A stretch of DNA of 16,016 nucleotides from assembly GCA_937941745.1 (NCBI GenBank), contig CALDGV010000777.1:1-16016 (forward strand). Direction: 5' to 3'. The notes beneath the pieces are model-generated. The model had not been told where the DNA came from. It saw nothing but the letters and a program-made list of their open reading frames with translations, and did no database searches. Below are positions 1 through 7,514 of the stretch, one piece after another. This DNA is from an uncultured Prosthecobacter sp. (lineage in GTDB: Bacteria > Verrucomicrobiota > Verrucomicrobiia > Verrucomicrobiales > Verrucomicrobiaceae). How positions within the stretch are numbered: the first letter of the stretch is position 1; each line of letters starts with the position of its first letter. A program made the position numbers and the translations under genes.

Positions 1-924
1 AATCTGGTGCGCATGATCCTGCTGGCGCTCGGATCGCTCTGGTTTGGCAGTGATTTTGCGATTGGCAGAAACATCAATGGCCATCAGGAGATGAGCTTCT
101 ATCACAGCATGGCCGGCTTTGCCGTGTTTGGTGTCGCGCTGGCTGGCATGTTTGGCCTCGCCACACTGCTGGAAAGCCGCCTGGAGGCTGGTGTGCGGCA
201 CCCGGTGCAGCAGCCGTCTCCTCCTTCATCGTCGCTGCGCATGGGCTGGATCCATCTCGGGGTCACGGTGCTTGTGCTGGGTGGCGGGCTGCTGATCTGC
301 CAGGCCAGTGATGTGACTTATCGCGTGGGGCCGCTGGGAATTGTGCCGCAGATGCCTGGGATCGTTGGACCTTTTGTCAGCTCCGAGCAGCCCATGACGG
401 CCCGTGAAAAAATGGCGCTGGCTGAGGATGTGGGCATCGAGAGGCGCATCTACACCAAGCCGGACCGCACGATTCTGGCCACGCTGGTGATGAGCGGCGC
501 GGAGAAGCGTTCCCTTCATTCTCCCGACGTCTGCCTGCCTGCGCAGGGATGGCAGATGACCTCGGAATCCGAGATCGTCCTCGACCTGGCGCCTGGGCAG
601 GAAGTGCGTGCCACGCTCAAGACGATGCGCCGTGAAATCATGGATGAGCAGGGGCGCAGGCATCGGCTGCGGGCGATTTTCCTTTTTTGGTTTGTCGGCT
701 CCGATGGTTCGACCTGCGCCGGAAATCAGGAGCATGTCTGGCGAACCTACTCCGATGCCTTTTTCAAGAACATCAACCACCGGTGGTCCATGCTGACCTT
801 CTTCGTGCCGCTGCCGCTGGACTCCGGTCTGATGGATGATTCCTTCAGCGAGCTGGCAGCTCTTGAGGATGCCAAGGCCTTCATCCGCGCCCTTGTGCCC
901 GGCATGATGGTCAGAAAGGCCTGA
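1..924 (+). CDS. Exosortase fused to EpsI-like domain (5' end outside window)
   Basis: The reading frame is open from base 1, so the gene begins upstream; 307 residues are visible. The first part is the C-terminal end of an exosortase, the membrane transpeptidase that processes PEP-CTERM-type sorting signals. Its conserved Arg (residue 4 visible, in NLVRM) and His (residue 35, in FYHSMAGF) are present; the catalytic Cys should lie upstream of the window. Hydrophobic segments cover about residues 5-22, 36-58 and 83-102. From about residue 125 an EpsI-like (DUF3485) domain follows, with the typical Cys-Pro-x-x-Gly-Trp pattern in [11 protein letters not shown] (Cys 178). Exosortase-EpsI fusions are known in the family. 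The end overlaps the convergent recF end by 14 bp. The subfamily (XrtA, D, U and so on) cannot be assigned without the N-terminus. Confidence 0.88.
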   Translation, partial: NLVRMILLALGSLWFGSDFAIGRNINGHQEMSFYHSMAGFAVFGVALAGMFGLATLLESRLEAGVRHPVQQPSPPSSSLRMGWIHLGVTVLVLGGGLLICQASDVTYRVGPLGIVPQMPGIVGPFVSSEQPMTAREKMALAEDVGIERRIYTKPDRTILATLVMSGAEKRSLHSPDVCLPAQGWQMTSESEIVLDLAPGQEVRATLKTMRREIMDEQGRRHRLRAIFLFWFVGSDGSTCAGNQEHVWRTYSDAFFKNINHRWSMLTFFVPLPLDSGLMDDSFSELAALEDAKAFIRALVPGMMVRKA

Positions 925-1972
925 CCGCAGCCGCCTCCACCTGGTAAATGAGTCCGCTGGGTGGCTCTCCCCCAGCCCATTCGAGGCTTGTGGTGGTCAT
1001 GATTTTCTGGGTGCCGGGTGGCAGCAATCTCAGCAGCGCTCGACGGCGCAGGGCATCCAGTTCCCCAAAGACATCATCCAGCAGCAGGATCGGCGGCCTG
1101 CCTGCGCTGGCTTCCAATACACGCGCCTGAGCCACCTTCAGCGCCAGGGCAAAGCTGCGCTGCTGGCCTTCTGAGGCATAGGTGGTTGCATCCAGTGTGT
1201 TCAGCCGGAGATCCAGGTCATCGCGATGAGGGCCTGCAGCGGTCTGCCGCGTGCGTGCTTCTTCTTCACGCTTCGCTGCCAGCTCCTCGGCCAGGCTTGC
1301 CGAGGTGAATCCAGGCAGGTAATGCACCTCCACGTTTTCAGCTCCGTTGCTCAAATCATGGTGGACGGCCTCTACATGAGGCTGCAGCGCCGCCACCAGT
1401 TCCTGCCGCCGCTGGCGCAGAACCTGGGCAAATTCGTCCATCACCCAGGCGAAGGCCTCGGCCTGCCGCCAGGAGATCACCGCGTCCCGTTTGAGCACAT
1501 GATTGCGGCCGCGCAGAGCCCGTTCGTAGCCGCGCAGAGCCTTCAGGTAATCGGGAAAAACCTGGCTGGCGGCAAAGTCGAGGTAGCGTCGCCGGTGCTC
1601 GGCTCCGCTGCGCAGCAGTTGCATGTCCCGGTGATCCATCCAGACCACCAAACCACTGCTCTCAAGGTAGTCGGACGATTTGGTGCACACCGAACCATCC
1701 AGGGCCAGACGCCGTGCGGTGGCCGACTGGGCGCAGCGCAGCCGTCGCTCGTTCCAGGTGCCTTCGATCAGCATCGTCGAGGCTTCCAGGCGGATGAGTT
1801 CGCCACGCTGGCTGGTGCGCGGGGATTGCAGCCGCAGCAGCACGCACACGGCTTCCATCAGCGAGGTTTTGCCCTGCGCATTGCGCCCGATGAAAAGGGT
1901 CATCTCCGGATGCAGCTGCACGCGGGCCTCCGCAAAACAGCGGAAATCACGGAGCAGCAGGTCAGTCAGCAT
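911..1972 (-). CDS. recF: DNA replication/repair protein RecF
   Basis: RecF is an SMC/ABC-type ATPase that binds gapped DNA and helps load RecA. The 353-residue product has Walker [10 protein letters not shown] at 29-37, the RecF motif GPHRDDL at about 247-253, the ABC signature SEGQQR at about 267-272, and Walker [13 protein letters not shown] at about 295-306. Length is normal for the family. I chose the ATG at 1972 because [13 protein letters not shown] matches the usual RecF N-terminus; a start at 2020 would add 16 atypical residues. No Shine-Dalgarno sequence is visible. Neighbours are an exosortase and a cytochrome, not the dnaA-dnaN-gyrB genes that often accompany recF. The coding end overlaps the exosortase end. 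Confidence 0.95.
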   Translation of the reverse strand: MLTDLLLRDFRCFAEARVQLHPEMTLFIGRNAQGKTSLMEAVCVLLRLQSPRTSQRGELIRLEASTMLIEGTWNERRLRCAQSATARRLALDGSVCTKSSDYLESSGLVVWMDHRDMQLLRSGAEHRRRYLDFAASQVFPDYLKALRGYERALRGRNHVLKRDAVISWRQAEAFAWVMDEFAQVLRQRRQELVAALQPHVEAVHHDLSNGAENVEVHYLPGFTSASLAEELAAKREEEARTRQTAAGPHRDDLDLRLNTLDATTYASEGQQRSFALALKVAQARVLEASAGRPPILLLDDVFGELDALRRRALLRLLPPGTQKIMTTTSLEWAGGEPPSGLIYQVEAAAVRPF

Positions 1973-2040
1973 GGTGGCAGGGGTGAAAATGCATCCTGCG
2001 CGGCATCCGCAGGCGTGCAAAGGGTTCGGCGCGTTCCTTG

Positions 2041-2057
2041 ACCTGTCATCGACAGGT
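2041..2057. promoter_or_regulatory. 17-bp inverted repeat, possible operator upstream of recF
   Basis: ACCTGTC and GACAGGT are perfect 7-bp arms around the 3-base spacer ATC. The repeat sits in the 188-bp divergent region between recF (starts 1972) and the cytochrome gene (starts 2161), 68 bp upstream of the recF start codon. There is no following T-run, so a terminator is unlikely. A repressor site is inferred only from position and symmetry. Confidence 0.4.
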
Positions 2058-2160
2058 TGGTTTCAGGCTGCTTCCTCAAAAATCGCGCAGGCAAAGCCAA
2101 GGCTGGTGAGGTCTTTTGAAAGTCTTCCTGAGATGCTCACGTGAAAGCAGCACGCATCCC

Positions 2161-2574
2161 ATGAAAATCCGCCCTCTCTTCTTCGGCCTCTTCTGTCTGG
2201 CACTTCAAGCACGAGGCGGGGACCTGCCGCCGGTCAGTTTTGCCATGCATGTGAAGCCCTTGCTCACCAGCCGCTGCATCAACTGCCACCATTCTGGGGC
2301 GATGTTTGGTCAGTTGAGCCTCGAAAGCCGGGCCATGGCCTTCAAAAAACGGGTGAACGGACCAGTGATCGTGCCCGGGAAGCCCGACAGCAGCATGCTT
2401 TACTTGGTGCTCAAAAAGCCGCCAAAGGATCCACAGGCCATGCCACCTGCCGGTCACCGTGTCACGGATCGTGAGATCGATATCATCTACGACTGGATCA
2501 AAGAAGGTGCCGAGTGGCCCGAAGGCAAGGCTGGAGTCCTCAAGCCTCTCAAAGGCAAGGCCGAGGACTCCTGA
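2161..2574 (+). CDS. Secreted small c-type cytochrome domain protein (PSCyt1-like)
   Basis: This is a 137-residue exported protein. Residues 1-19 form a signal peptide with a hydrophobic core (LFFGLFCLAL). A single heme-binding CINCH motif lies at 39-43, and MPPAG at 94-98 offers a distal Met ligand. The sequence between them (VPGKPDSSMLYLVL) and the end WIKEGAEWP follow the planctomycete-type cytochrome c pattern. That domain is usually fused to large PSD1/PSCyt2 or sulfatase-linked proteins; here it stands alone. The ATG at 2161 was chosen because it begins the signal peptide; starting at 2116 would put 15 polar residues before it. Role: periplasmic electron transfer, partner unknown. Confidence 0.85.
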   Translation: MKIRPLFFGLFCLALQARGGDLPPVSFAMHVKPLLTSRCINCHHSGAMFGQLSLESRAMAFKKRVNGPVIVPGKPDSSMLYLVLKKPPKDPQAMPPAGHRVTDREIDIIYDWIKEGAEWPEGKAGVLKPLKGKAEDS

Positions 2575-2599
2575 ACCGACATAGGCTCCTATGAGCCGA

Positions 2600-3829
2600 T
2601 CAGAACGTGTGGATGAAGAGCCCGGAGCGCAGCTTCGGCTCAAACCAGGTGCTTTTGGGCGGCATGATCTGATTCGCATCCGAAATGGCCATCAGTTGAT
2701 CCACTGTGACCGGGTGCATGGAGAAGGCGACGGCGTGCTCGCCGCCGTCCACCAGCTTTTCCAGCTCCGCCGTGCCGCGGATGCCGCCGATGAAGTCGAT
2801 GCGCTTGCTGGTCCGTGGGTCATCAATGCCAAGAACGGGCTTCAGCAGACGGTCTTGAAGGATGCTAACATCAAGCTGGTCGATCGGGCTTGCGTCGGAC
2901 GCTGCCTGCCAGGCCAGGTCATACCACTTGCCACCGAGGTACATGCTGGCGTGGCCCGGTTGGGCGGGGGATTTCAGCTCGGTCGGAGTGACGGTGAAGA
3001 TGCTGCCCACTTCTGCCAGAAAGGCTTCCGGAGTGCGGCCATTGAGGTCCTTCACAGCACGGTTGTAGGGCAGAATTTTCAGTTCATTGCCCGGGAAAAG
3101 GACGCAGAGGAACCAGTTGTACTCCTCACTGCCGTTGTGCGCGGGGTTCCGTTCGCGCCGCAGCTTGCTCACTCGGAAAGCGCTGGCCGCACGATGATGT
3201 CCATCCGCGATGTAGGAGGCTGGCACATCAGAAGCAAAAAGCTGCTCCAGTTGCGCGCAGGAGTCTGCAGGCAGCTTCCATACCTGATGCTGCACGCCGT
3301 CGGCAGCCACAAAGTCATGCTGAGGCGCATTGGCCTTCATGTGTCCCTGGATGATGGCGTCGATGCTGGACGTGCCACGGTAGGTCAGGAAGATCGGGCC
3401 GGTGTTGGCTCCCAGGGTGTCCACGAGGCGGGTTCGGTCGTCTTCCTTGTCCTGGCGGGTCTTCTCGTGCTTTTTGATCACGTCCTGCTCGTAGTCCTCA
3501 GTGTGGCAGACGCCGACCAAGCCGGTCTGGCTGTGGCTGCCAATGGTCTGGCGGTAGAGGTACAGCGTGCGGCCTGATTCGCGCACCAGCACCCCGTCCG
3601 CCTGCAGCTTTAGGAAGTTTTCCCGGGCTTTGGCATACACTTCGGCGGCGTAGGGATCGACGCTCAACGGCAGATCGATCTCTGCACGGTCCACATGCAG
3701 GAGGTTCAGCGGCTTGTCGTGCGCGAGGGCATAGGACTCCTCACGGTTGACGACATCGTAAGGCACAGCAGCCACATCGGCAGCATGCTGGGGAGCGGGA
3801 ACAAGACCTTGGAAAGAGCGGAGGCGCAT
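2600..3829 (-). CDS. DUF1015 family protein (COG4198)
   Basis: The product is 409 residues, the usual size for DUF1015. Conserved features seen are VPYDVVNREESY at 23-34, LNLLHV at 41-46, HEKTRQDKEDDRT at 121-133 and the most characteristic one, YIADGHHRAASA, at 206-217. The function of the family is not established; members are soluble, widespread in bacteria and often found near metabolic genes. The gene lies 51 bp downstream of ppnP on the same strand and may share its transcript. The convergent cytochrome gene ends 25 bp away. The ATG at 3829 fits the family N-terminus (MRLRSFQGLVP). No Shine-Dalgarno is visible. Confidence 0.9.
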   Translation of the reverse strand: MRLRSFQGLVPAPQHAADVAAVPYDVVNREESYALAHDKPLNLLHVDRAEIDLPLSVDPYAAEVYAKARENFLKLQADGVLVRESGRTLYLYRQTIGSHSQTGLVGVCHTEDYEQDVIKKHEKTRQDKEDDRTRLVDTLGANTGPIFLTYRGTSSIDAIIQGHMKANAPQHDFVAADGVQHQVWKLPADSCAQLEQLFASDVPASYIADGHHRAASAFRVSKLRRERNPAHNGSEEYNWFLCVLFPGNELKILPYNRAVKDLNGRTPEAFLAEVGSIFTVTPTELKSPAQPGHASMYLGGKWYDLAWQAASDASPIDQLDVSILQDRLLKPVLGIDDPRTSKRIDFIGGIRGTAELEKLVDGGEHAVAFSMHPVTVDQLMAISDANQIMPPKSTWFEPKLRSGLFIHTF

Positions 3830-3880
3830 GGGCGCGAAAAGTGAGGGGGTTGGAGAAGATGGAGGTGTTGGCCTCGCTGA

Positions 3881-4210
3881 TTAATCAATGAAGGAGCAGA
3901 TGTATTCGCAGATGCCCTCAGCGACGGTGATGTCGAAGCCTGACTTGGCTGGGACATCGAAGAACTGGCCGCCCGTGTAGCTTGTGCTTGTGTCGCTGCC
4001 GTCCAGCTTCACAACGCAGCTGCCTGCCACGACCTCCATGCGCTCGGCTTTATCGGTGCCGAAATGGTAGCTGCCGGGATAAATGAGGCCCAGCGTCTTC
4101 TTGCTGCCATCAGCAAACAGGATGCTGTGGCTCACGACCTTGCCGTCGAAATAGACGTTGGCTTTCGTGATGGCGGTGACGTTGTCGAATTGCGTGGGGA
4201 TGGCGGACAT
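3881..4210 (-). CDS. ppnP: Pyrimidine/purine nucleoside phosphorylase PpnP (DUF1255)
   Basis: This 109-residue cupin-fold protein resembles E. coli PpnP/YaiE. That enzyme phosphorolyses several nucleosides to a free base and ribose 1-phosphate. Matching elements are ANVYFDGKVVSHSI near the N-terminus, LGLIYPGSYHFGT, then AERMEVVAGSCVVKL, and FFDVPAKSGFDITVAEG with the terminal YICSF. The ATG at 4210 gives the expected size; the frame stays open to a TTG at 4249, which would add 13 residues not seen in relatives. It is divergent from the FKBP gene (116 bp apart) and upstream of the DUF1015 gene. Likely role: nucleoside salvage in the cytoplasm. Confidence 0.9.
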   Translation of the reverse strand: MSAIPTQFDNVTAITKANVYFDGKVVSHSILFADGSKKTLGLIYPGSYHFGTDKAERMEVVAGSCVVKLDGSDTSTSYTGGQFFDVPAKSGFDITVAEGICEYICSFID

Positions 4211-4326
4211 AAGGGGCGCGCAGAGTGGCGGTTCCGGCGGCTTGCTCAAGCACCAATTCGGTCTGGAAACTGCCCTTTTCTTCGGTTGACCGCCTCTGAC
4301 ATTGCTCCGAGGCTCCGCGCCCTAGC

Positions 4327-5058
4327 ATGAAATCCAAACTCAGTATCGCCCTGGCCGCCCTGGTGGCCTTTTCAAACGTGAACGCCCAAGACACCGCCAA
4401 GCCGGCTGCTGACGCCGCTATCAAACCCGACATGGAGAAGGTCAGCTACTTCATCGGCCGCCAGATCGGCGGAAACTTCAAGCAGCAGAAGGTGGACATT
4501 GATGTGGCCAGCTTCACCGCCGCCATCCAGGACGTCATTGCCGGCAAGGAGTCCAAATTCTCCCAGGAGGAGCTCGAAGCCGCCATGGGCACGTTTGAGA
4601 AATACATGCAGAGCCGCATGGCCGAGATTCAGGCTGAAATGCAGAAGGAAGCCGCTGCCAAGGCAGGTGAGGCCAAGGCCGCAGGTTCCAAATTCCTGGC
4701 TGAAAATGGCAAGCGCGAAGGCGTGAAGACCACCGCCAGCGGCCTGCAATACGAGGTCATCAAGCAGGGTGATGGAGCCAAGCCTGTCCCCACCGACAAA
4801 GTGAACGTGCACTATCATGGCACCCTGGTGAATGGCAAGGTGTTCGACAGCTCCGTGCAGCGCGGTGAGCCGATCACCTTCGGTGTTCAGGAAGTGATCA
4901 AAGGATGGACCGAAGGCCTCCAGCTCATGTCTGTGGGTTCGAAGTTCAAGTTCTACATCCCCTCCGAGCTTGCCTATGGCGACAGCGGCGCAGGCCCTGA
5001 CATCGGCCCAGGTGAGACGCTCGTCTTTGAAGTCGAGCTTCTGAAGATCGAGAAGTAA
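4327..5058 (+). CDS. Secreted FKBP-type peptidyl-prolyl cis-trans isomerase (FkpA/Mip-like)
   Basis: The 243-residue protein catalyses cis-trans isomerisation of Xaa-Pro bonds and probably acts as a periplasmic folding factor. A signal peptide covers residues 1-20 (cut likely after NVNA). An FKBP N-terminal dimerisation domain spans about 34-130 and ends in a long Ala/Glu/Lys helix. The FKBP catalytic domain spans about 155-241. Binding-pocket residues are present: Tyr163 in VHYHG, Phe173-Asp174 in VFDSS, Ile191 and Trp194 in IKGW, Tyr217 in LAYG and Phe234. Architecture and length match FkpA and Mip. It is monocistronic, ending in a strong terminator. No Shine-Dalgarno is visible before the ATG. 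Confidence 0.94.
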   Translation: MKSKLSIALAALVAFSNVNAQDTAKPAADAAIKPDMEKVSYFIGRQIGGNFKQQKVDIDVASFTAAIQDVIAGKESKFSQEELEAAMGTFEKYMQSRMAEIQAEMQKEAAAKAGEAKAAGSKFLAENGKREGVKTTASGLQYEVIKQGDGAKPVPTDKVNVHYHGTLVNGKVFDSSVQRGEPITFGVQEVIKGWTEGLQLMSVGSKFKFYIPSELAYGDSGAGPDIGPGETLVFEVELLKIEK

Positions 5059-5075
5059 TTCCGGCTCTATTTCAG

Positions 5076-5108
5076 GCGGCTGCTGGCAGGTCCAGCAGCC
5101 GCTTTTTT
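5076..5108 (+). terminator. Intrinsic terminator of the FKBP gene
   Basis: A perfect 11-bp stem (GCGGCTGCTGG at 5076-5086 and CCAGCAGCCGC at 5092-5102) encloses a 5-base loop and is followed directly by six T residues (5103-5108). It begins 17 bp after the FKBP stop codon. The opposite strand has no T-run after the stem, so it should mainly stop plus-strand transcription before the convergent cdsA gene. Confidence 0.92.
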
Positions 5109-5116
5109 GTGCCCAG

Positions 5117-6103
5117 CTACCTGCCTAGCAGCCGCGAAATGAATTCAGGCGGCACCTGGGCCTCCTCACTGGCGAAGTAAAAGCGGCATAGGTGAAAAAA
5201 CAGCGGTGCTGCGAAGCAGAGGGAGTCAATGCGGTCCATGAATCCGCCATGACCGGCGATGGAGGCACCCCAGTCCTTCGCGCCAAGATCACGTTTGATG
5301 GCGGACATCACCAGTCCGCCAAAGAAGCCTGTCAGACAGATCAGCAGGGCCATCATCGCTGCCTGCCAGGGGGTGAAGGGCGTGGCCCACCATAGGCAGG
5401 TGCTGACGAGCACCGTGGTGCCGATGCCACCCAGAGTGCCTTCCAGCGTCTTGTTCGGGCTCACCTTGGGTGCCACCGGGCGCTTCCCACAGGTCTTGCC
5501 CCACACATACTGCATCACATCACTGAGCTGCACCGTGAAGACGAAGAAGAACAGCAGTTTGGCATTCTGCCCGGCGTAGTCTTTGAGCGGCAGGGACAGC
5601 AGCATGGGCATGTGGCTCACCGCGTAAACGCAGACCAGCAGCGCCCACTGGATGCGGGCCGTGGAGCTCAGAAAGTCCTGGGTGTCACCATTGAGCACTC
5701 GGCGGAAGGGGATGAAGGCAAAGGCATAGACGGGGATGAGGATGGTGAAGAGGCCATACCACTGGATGCCCACAAGAAAGTAGTGCAGCGGCAGAATGAC
5801 GAAAAAGGCCCAGAACAGCACTTCATGATCGGCCCGGTGGGTTTTGGTCAGCGTGATGAACTCGCGCATCGCCAGAAACGAGATGAACGCAAAGAGCACG
5901 GTCGTGAAGACCGGACCTAGCAGCATCGTTGCTGAGAAGATGGCCGCCATGACCCACCAAGAACGGGTGCGTGCATTCAGGTTGGCGATGGTTTTCCTGC
6001 TACCTTCACTTTTCGCGGTCTTTGCCAGCAGGGCACCCGAAAGAGAAGCCACGACGAGGATGCTGCCTAGGATGGTCAGCAGAAGTTGGATTTCGGAGTC
6101 CAT
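5117..6103 (-). CDS. Phosphatidate cytidylyltransferase (CdsA family, COG4589-like)
   Basis: The enzyme makes CDP-diacylglycerol from phosphatidate and CTP, the entry to phospholipid synthesis. The 328-residue polytopic membrane protein has about eight hydrophobic segments. The CdsA signature spans residues 267-293 and includes SAIKRDLGAKDW and GHGGFMDRID, with the Lys, Asp and Gly-Gly positions intact. A second conserved patch, SPNKTLEG, is at 215-222. It is longer than typical CdsA at its N-terminus, as in the YnbB/COG4589 branch, which often pairs with a PlsC-type acyltransferase. Here that partner lies 8 bp upstream, so the two form an operon. It could be a second, specialised CdsA rather than the housekeeping copy. 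Confidence 0.92.
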   Translation of the reverse strand: MDSEIQLLLTILGSILVVASLSGALLAKTAKSEGSRKTIANLNARTRSWWVMAAIFSATMLLGPVFTTVLFAFISFLAMREFITLTKTHRADHEVLFWAFFVILPLHYFLVGIQWYGLFTILIPVYAFAFIPFRRVLNGDTQDFLSSTARIQWALLVCVYAVSHMPMLLSLPLKDYAGQNAKLLFFFVFTVQLSDVMQYVWGKTCGKRPVAPKVSPNKTLEGTLGGIGTTVLVSTCLWWATPFTPWQAAMMALLICLTGFFGGLVMSAIKRDLGAKDWGASIAGHGGFMDRIDSLCFAAPLFFHLCRFYFASEEAQVPPEFISRLLGR

Positions 6104-6111
6104 AAGAGTTG

Positions 6112-6705
6112 TCAGGAATGAATCAGGGCTGCGCGTGCCCGGTCGAGGAAGGCCTGCTTGGCTTCAGACTCCTCCAGACGGATCGGTGCACGAAAGTGAG
6201 CCTGTGCGATGACAGGCACTGGCACCAGTGCCCCTTTGGGCAGCACGCGGGCCAGATTGTCGAGGTACACTGGCACCAGCGGAATCTGCGGGAATCGCCG
6301 CGCGAGGTGGTAGAGACCGGATTTGAAGGCTCCCACCTCACCATCTGTTCGTCGGGTGCCTTCGGGGAAAATCAGGATGGAACGTCCGCTCTCCAGGCAG
6401 GCAGCCAGGCGGTCCAGAGGGTTGTTTTCACGAGTGATGCCCTCCCGCGGAATCAGCACCGCGTCAAAGACCTCCTGCGCCATCCAGCGTCTTACTGCCG
6501 TGGCATTCCAATAATCCTCGGCGGCCGCCGGGGAAGTGAGTCGGCGTGCCTGTTCCGGCAGGGCAGACCAGATGACGAGCGTGTCGAGGTGGCTGGTGTG
6601 GTTGGCAAAGTAGATCGCCGCGCCTTCACCGTGGGGTAAATCACCCAGCCGGCGGACTCCGGTGAACAGTCGTGTGGCAGCGGCGATCAGGCGGCTGAGG
6701 TGCAT
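6112..6705 (-). CDS. 1-acyl-sn-glycerol-3-phosphate acyltransferase-like (PlsC family)
   Basis: PlsC-family enzymes transfer an acyl chain to lysophosphatidate or a related acceptor at the inner membrane. The 197-residue protein carries motif I NHTSHLD at 35-41 (the His-x4-Asp pair) and motif III FPEGTR at 113-118, followed by the conserved Lys in GAFKSG. It is on the short side for PlsC and lacks an obvious N-terminal transmembrane helix beyond weak hydrophobicity. The gene ends 8 bp before cdsA and starts 44 bp after the DUF1295 gene, so it may be read through from the lipid operon. The acceptor could be a lipid other than lysophosphatidate. Confidence 0.9.
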   Translation of the reverse strand: MHLSRLIAAATRLFTGVRRLGDLPHGEGAAIYFANHTSHLDTLVIWSALPEQARRLTSPAAAEDYWNATAVRRWMAQEVFDAVLIPREGITRENNPLDRLAACLESGRSILIFPEGTRRTDGEVGAFKSGLYHLARRFPQIPLVPVYLDNLARVLPKGALVPVPVIAQAHFRAPIRLEESEAKQAFLDRARAALIHS

Positions 6706-6717
6706 GGCCTGAGTTTT

Positions 6718-6731
6718 GATGCCGCGGCATC
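6718..6731. repeat. 14-bp perfect palindrome between the lipid operon and plsC
   Basis: GATGCCGCGGCATC is its own reverse complement. It lies in the 44-bp gap between the DUF1295 stop and the plsC start. As RNA it could form a 5-bp stem with a CGCG loop, but no T-run follows on the minus strand, so it is a poor intrinsic terminator. It could be an operator or a processing hairpin. Confidence 0.35.
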
Positions 6732-6749
6732 CCTTCAGGCAAGCCTAAA

Positions 6750-7514
6750 CTACGCCTTGCGGAACCAGGGAACAAAGGCGCTGGTCGTGCGCTGGTATTC
6801 TCGATAGGCGTCTCCACGTTTTTCGACGGAGAGCTTTTCCGTCAGAGGAATCCCGGTCACGTTCAGCAGAAAATGCAGCATGGCCAGCGGGGCCACCACG
6901 GCTGTCCAGCCCCACGGTGCAGGCAGCGCCATCAGGAAAAGCCCCCACCAAAGAAGTGACTGGAAGAAATAGTTGGGGTGTCGTGAATAGCGCCATAGCC
7001 CATCCTGGCAGATGCCTTTCCTGTCTGCATGGCGCTTGTATCGGGAGAGTTGGGCATCAGCGATGCCTTCACCTGCGAGCCCCAGGCACCAGACCGCCAG
7101 CCCGACTGTTTCCAGCCAGTGAAAAGCCTCCGCGGGTTGCTGACAAATCAAGTGCACAGGCAGCATCAGCAGCCAGACCAGTGCTGCCTGAACCAAAAAG
7201 AAGACCAGGAAGGATGACGCGAGATTCTTCTGCCAGCGCTGCCTTAGCACTGCATAACGCACATCTTCCTGAGGATGATGACTGGCGACTCTGCGCCAAA
7301 GATGAATGCCCAGCCTGAGACTCCATGCTGAGACCAGCACCCCGATGGCAACACGCCTGGGCAACCAGCCCTGTCCTGTGAGCGAATGCAAAAGGGCAAC
7401 CGGCGCGAACGCCAGCGACCAAGTGACATCGACGAGTGAGTAATTGTTCAGTCGGCGGCTCAGCCACCACGTGAAGACAAACAAGGCCGTGAGGAGCAGG
7501 GCGGAAGCGATCAT
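6750..7514 (-). CDS. DUF1295 membrane protein (steroid 5-alpha-reductase fold)
   Basis: The 254-residue polytopic membrane protein belongs to the DUF1295/steroid-5-alpha-reductase group. The diagnostic segment GLWRYSRHPNYF is at about 172-183, followed by WWGLF, and the end has the usual EYQRTTSAFVPWF. Relatives reduce C=C bonds with NADPH or methylate thiols; the substrate of bacterial DUF1295 proteins is not established. The ATG at 7514 overlaps the stop of the DUF2062 gene as ATGA, which fixes the start and implies translational coupling; the frame is open further upstream but only inside that gene. It is the last of six genes of the lipid operon. A role in reducing or shaping an acyl chain is inferred. 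Confidence 0.88.
   Translation of the reverse strand: MIASALLLTALFVFTWWLSRRLNNYSLVDVTWSLAFAPVALLHSLTGQGWLPRRVAIGVLVSAWSLRLGIHLWRRVASHHPQEDVRYAVLRQRWQKNLASSFLVFFLVQAALVWLLMLPVHLICQQPAEAFHWLETVGLAVWCLGLAGEGIADAQLSRYKRHADRKGICQDGLWRYSRHPNYFFQSLLWWGLFLMALPAPWGWTAVVAPLAMLHFLLNVTGIPLTEKLSVEKRGDAYREYQRTTSAFVPWFRKA

Noticed and set aside
1973..2160. Possible replication origin or DnaA boxes next to recF
   Set aside because: No TTATCCACA-like boxes or AT-rich repeats are visible, and dnaA and dnaN are absent.
2584..2597. GGCTC-CTAT-GAGCC hairpin between the convergent cytochrome and DUF1015 genes, as a bidirectional terminator
   Set aside because: The stem is only 5 bp and no T-run follows on either strand.
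2591..3577. Plus-strand open frame opposite the DUF1015 gene
   Set aside because: The minus strand carries conserved DUF1015 motifs over the same bases; the plus translation has low-complexity Val/Leu/Ala runs and no family signature.
3878..3887. TGATTAATCA palindrome at the ppnP stop codon
   Set aside because: Ten bases of AT-centred symmetry that include the stop codon can easily arise by chance, and it is not at a promoter.
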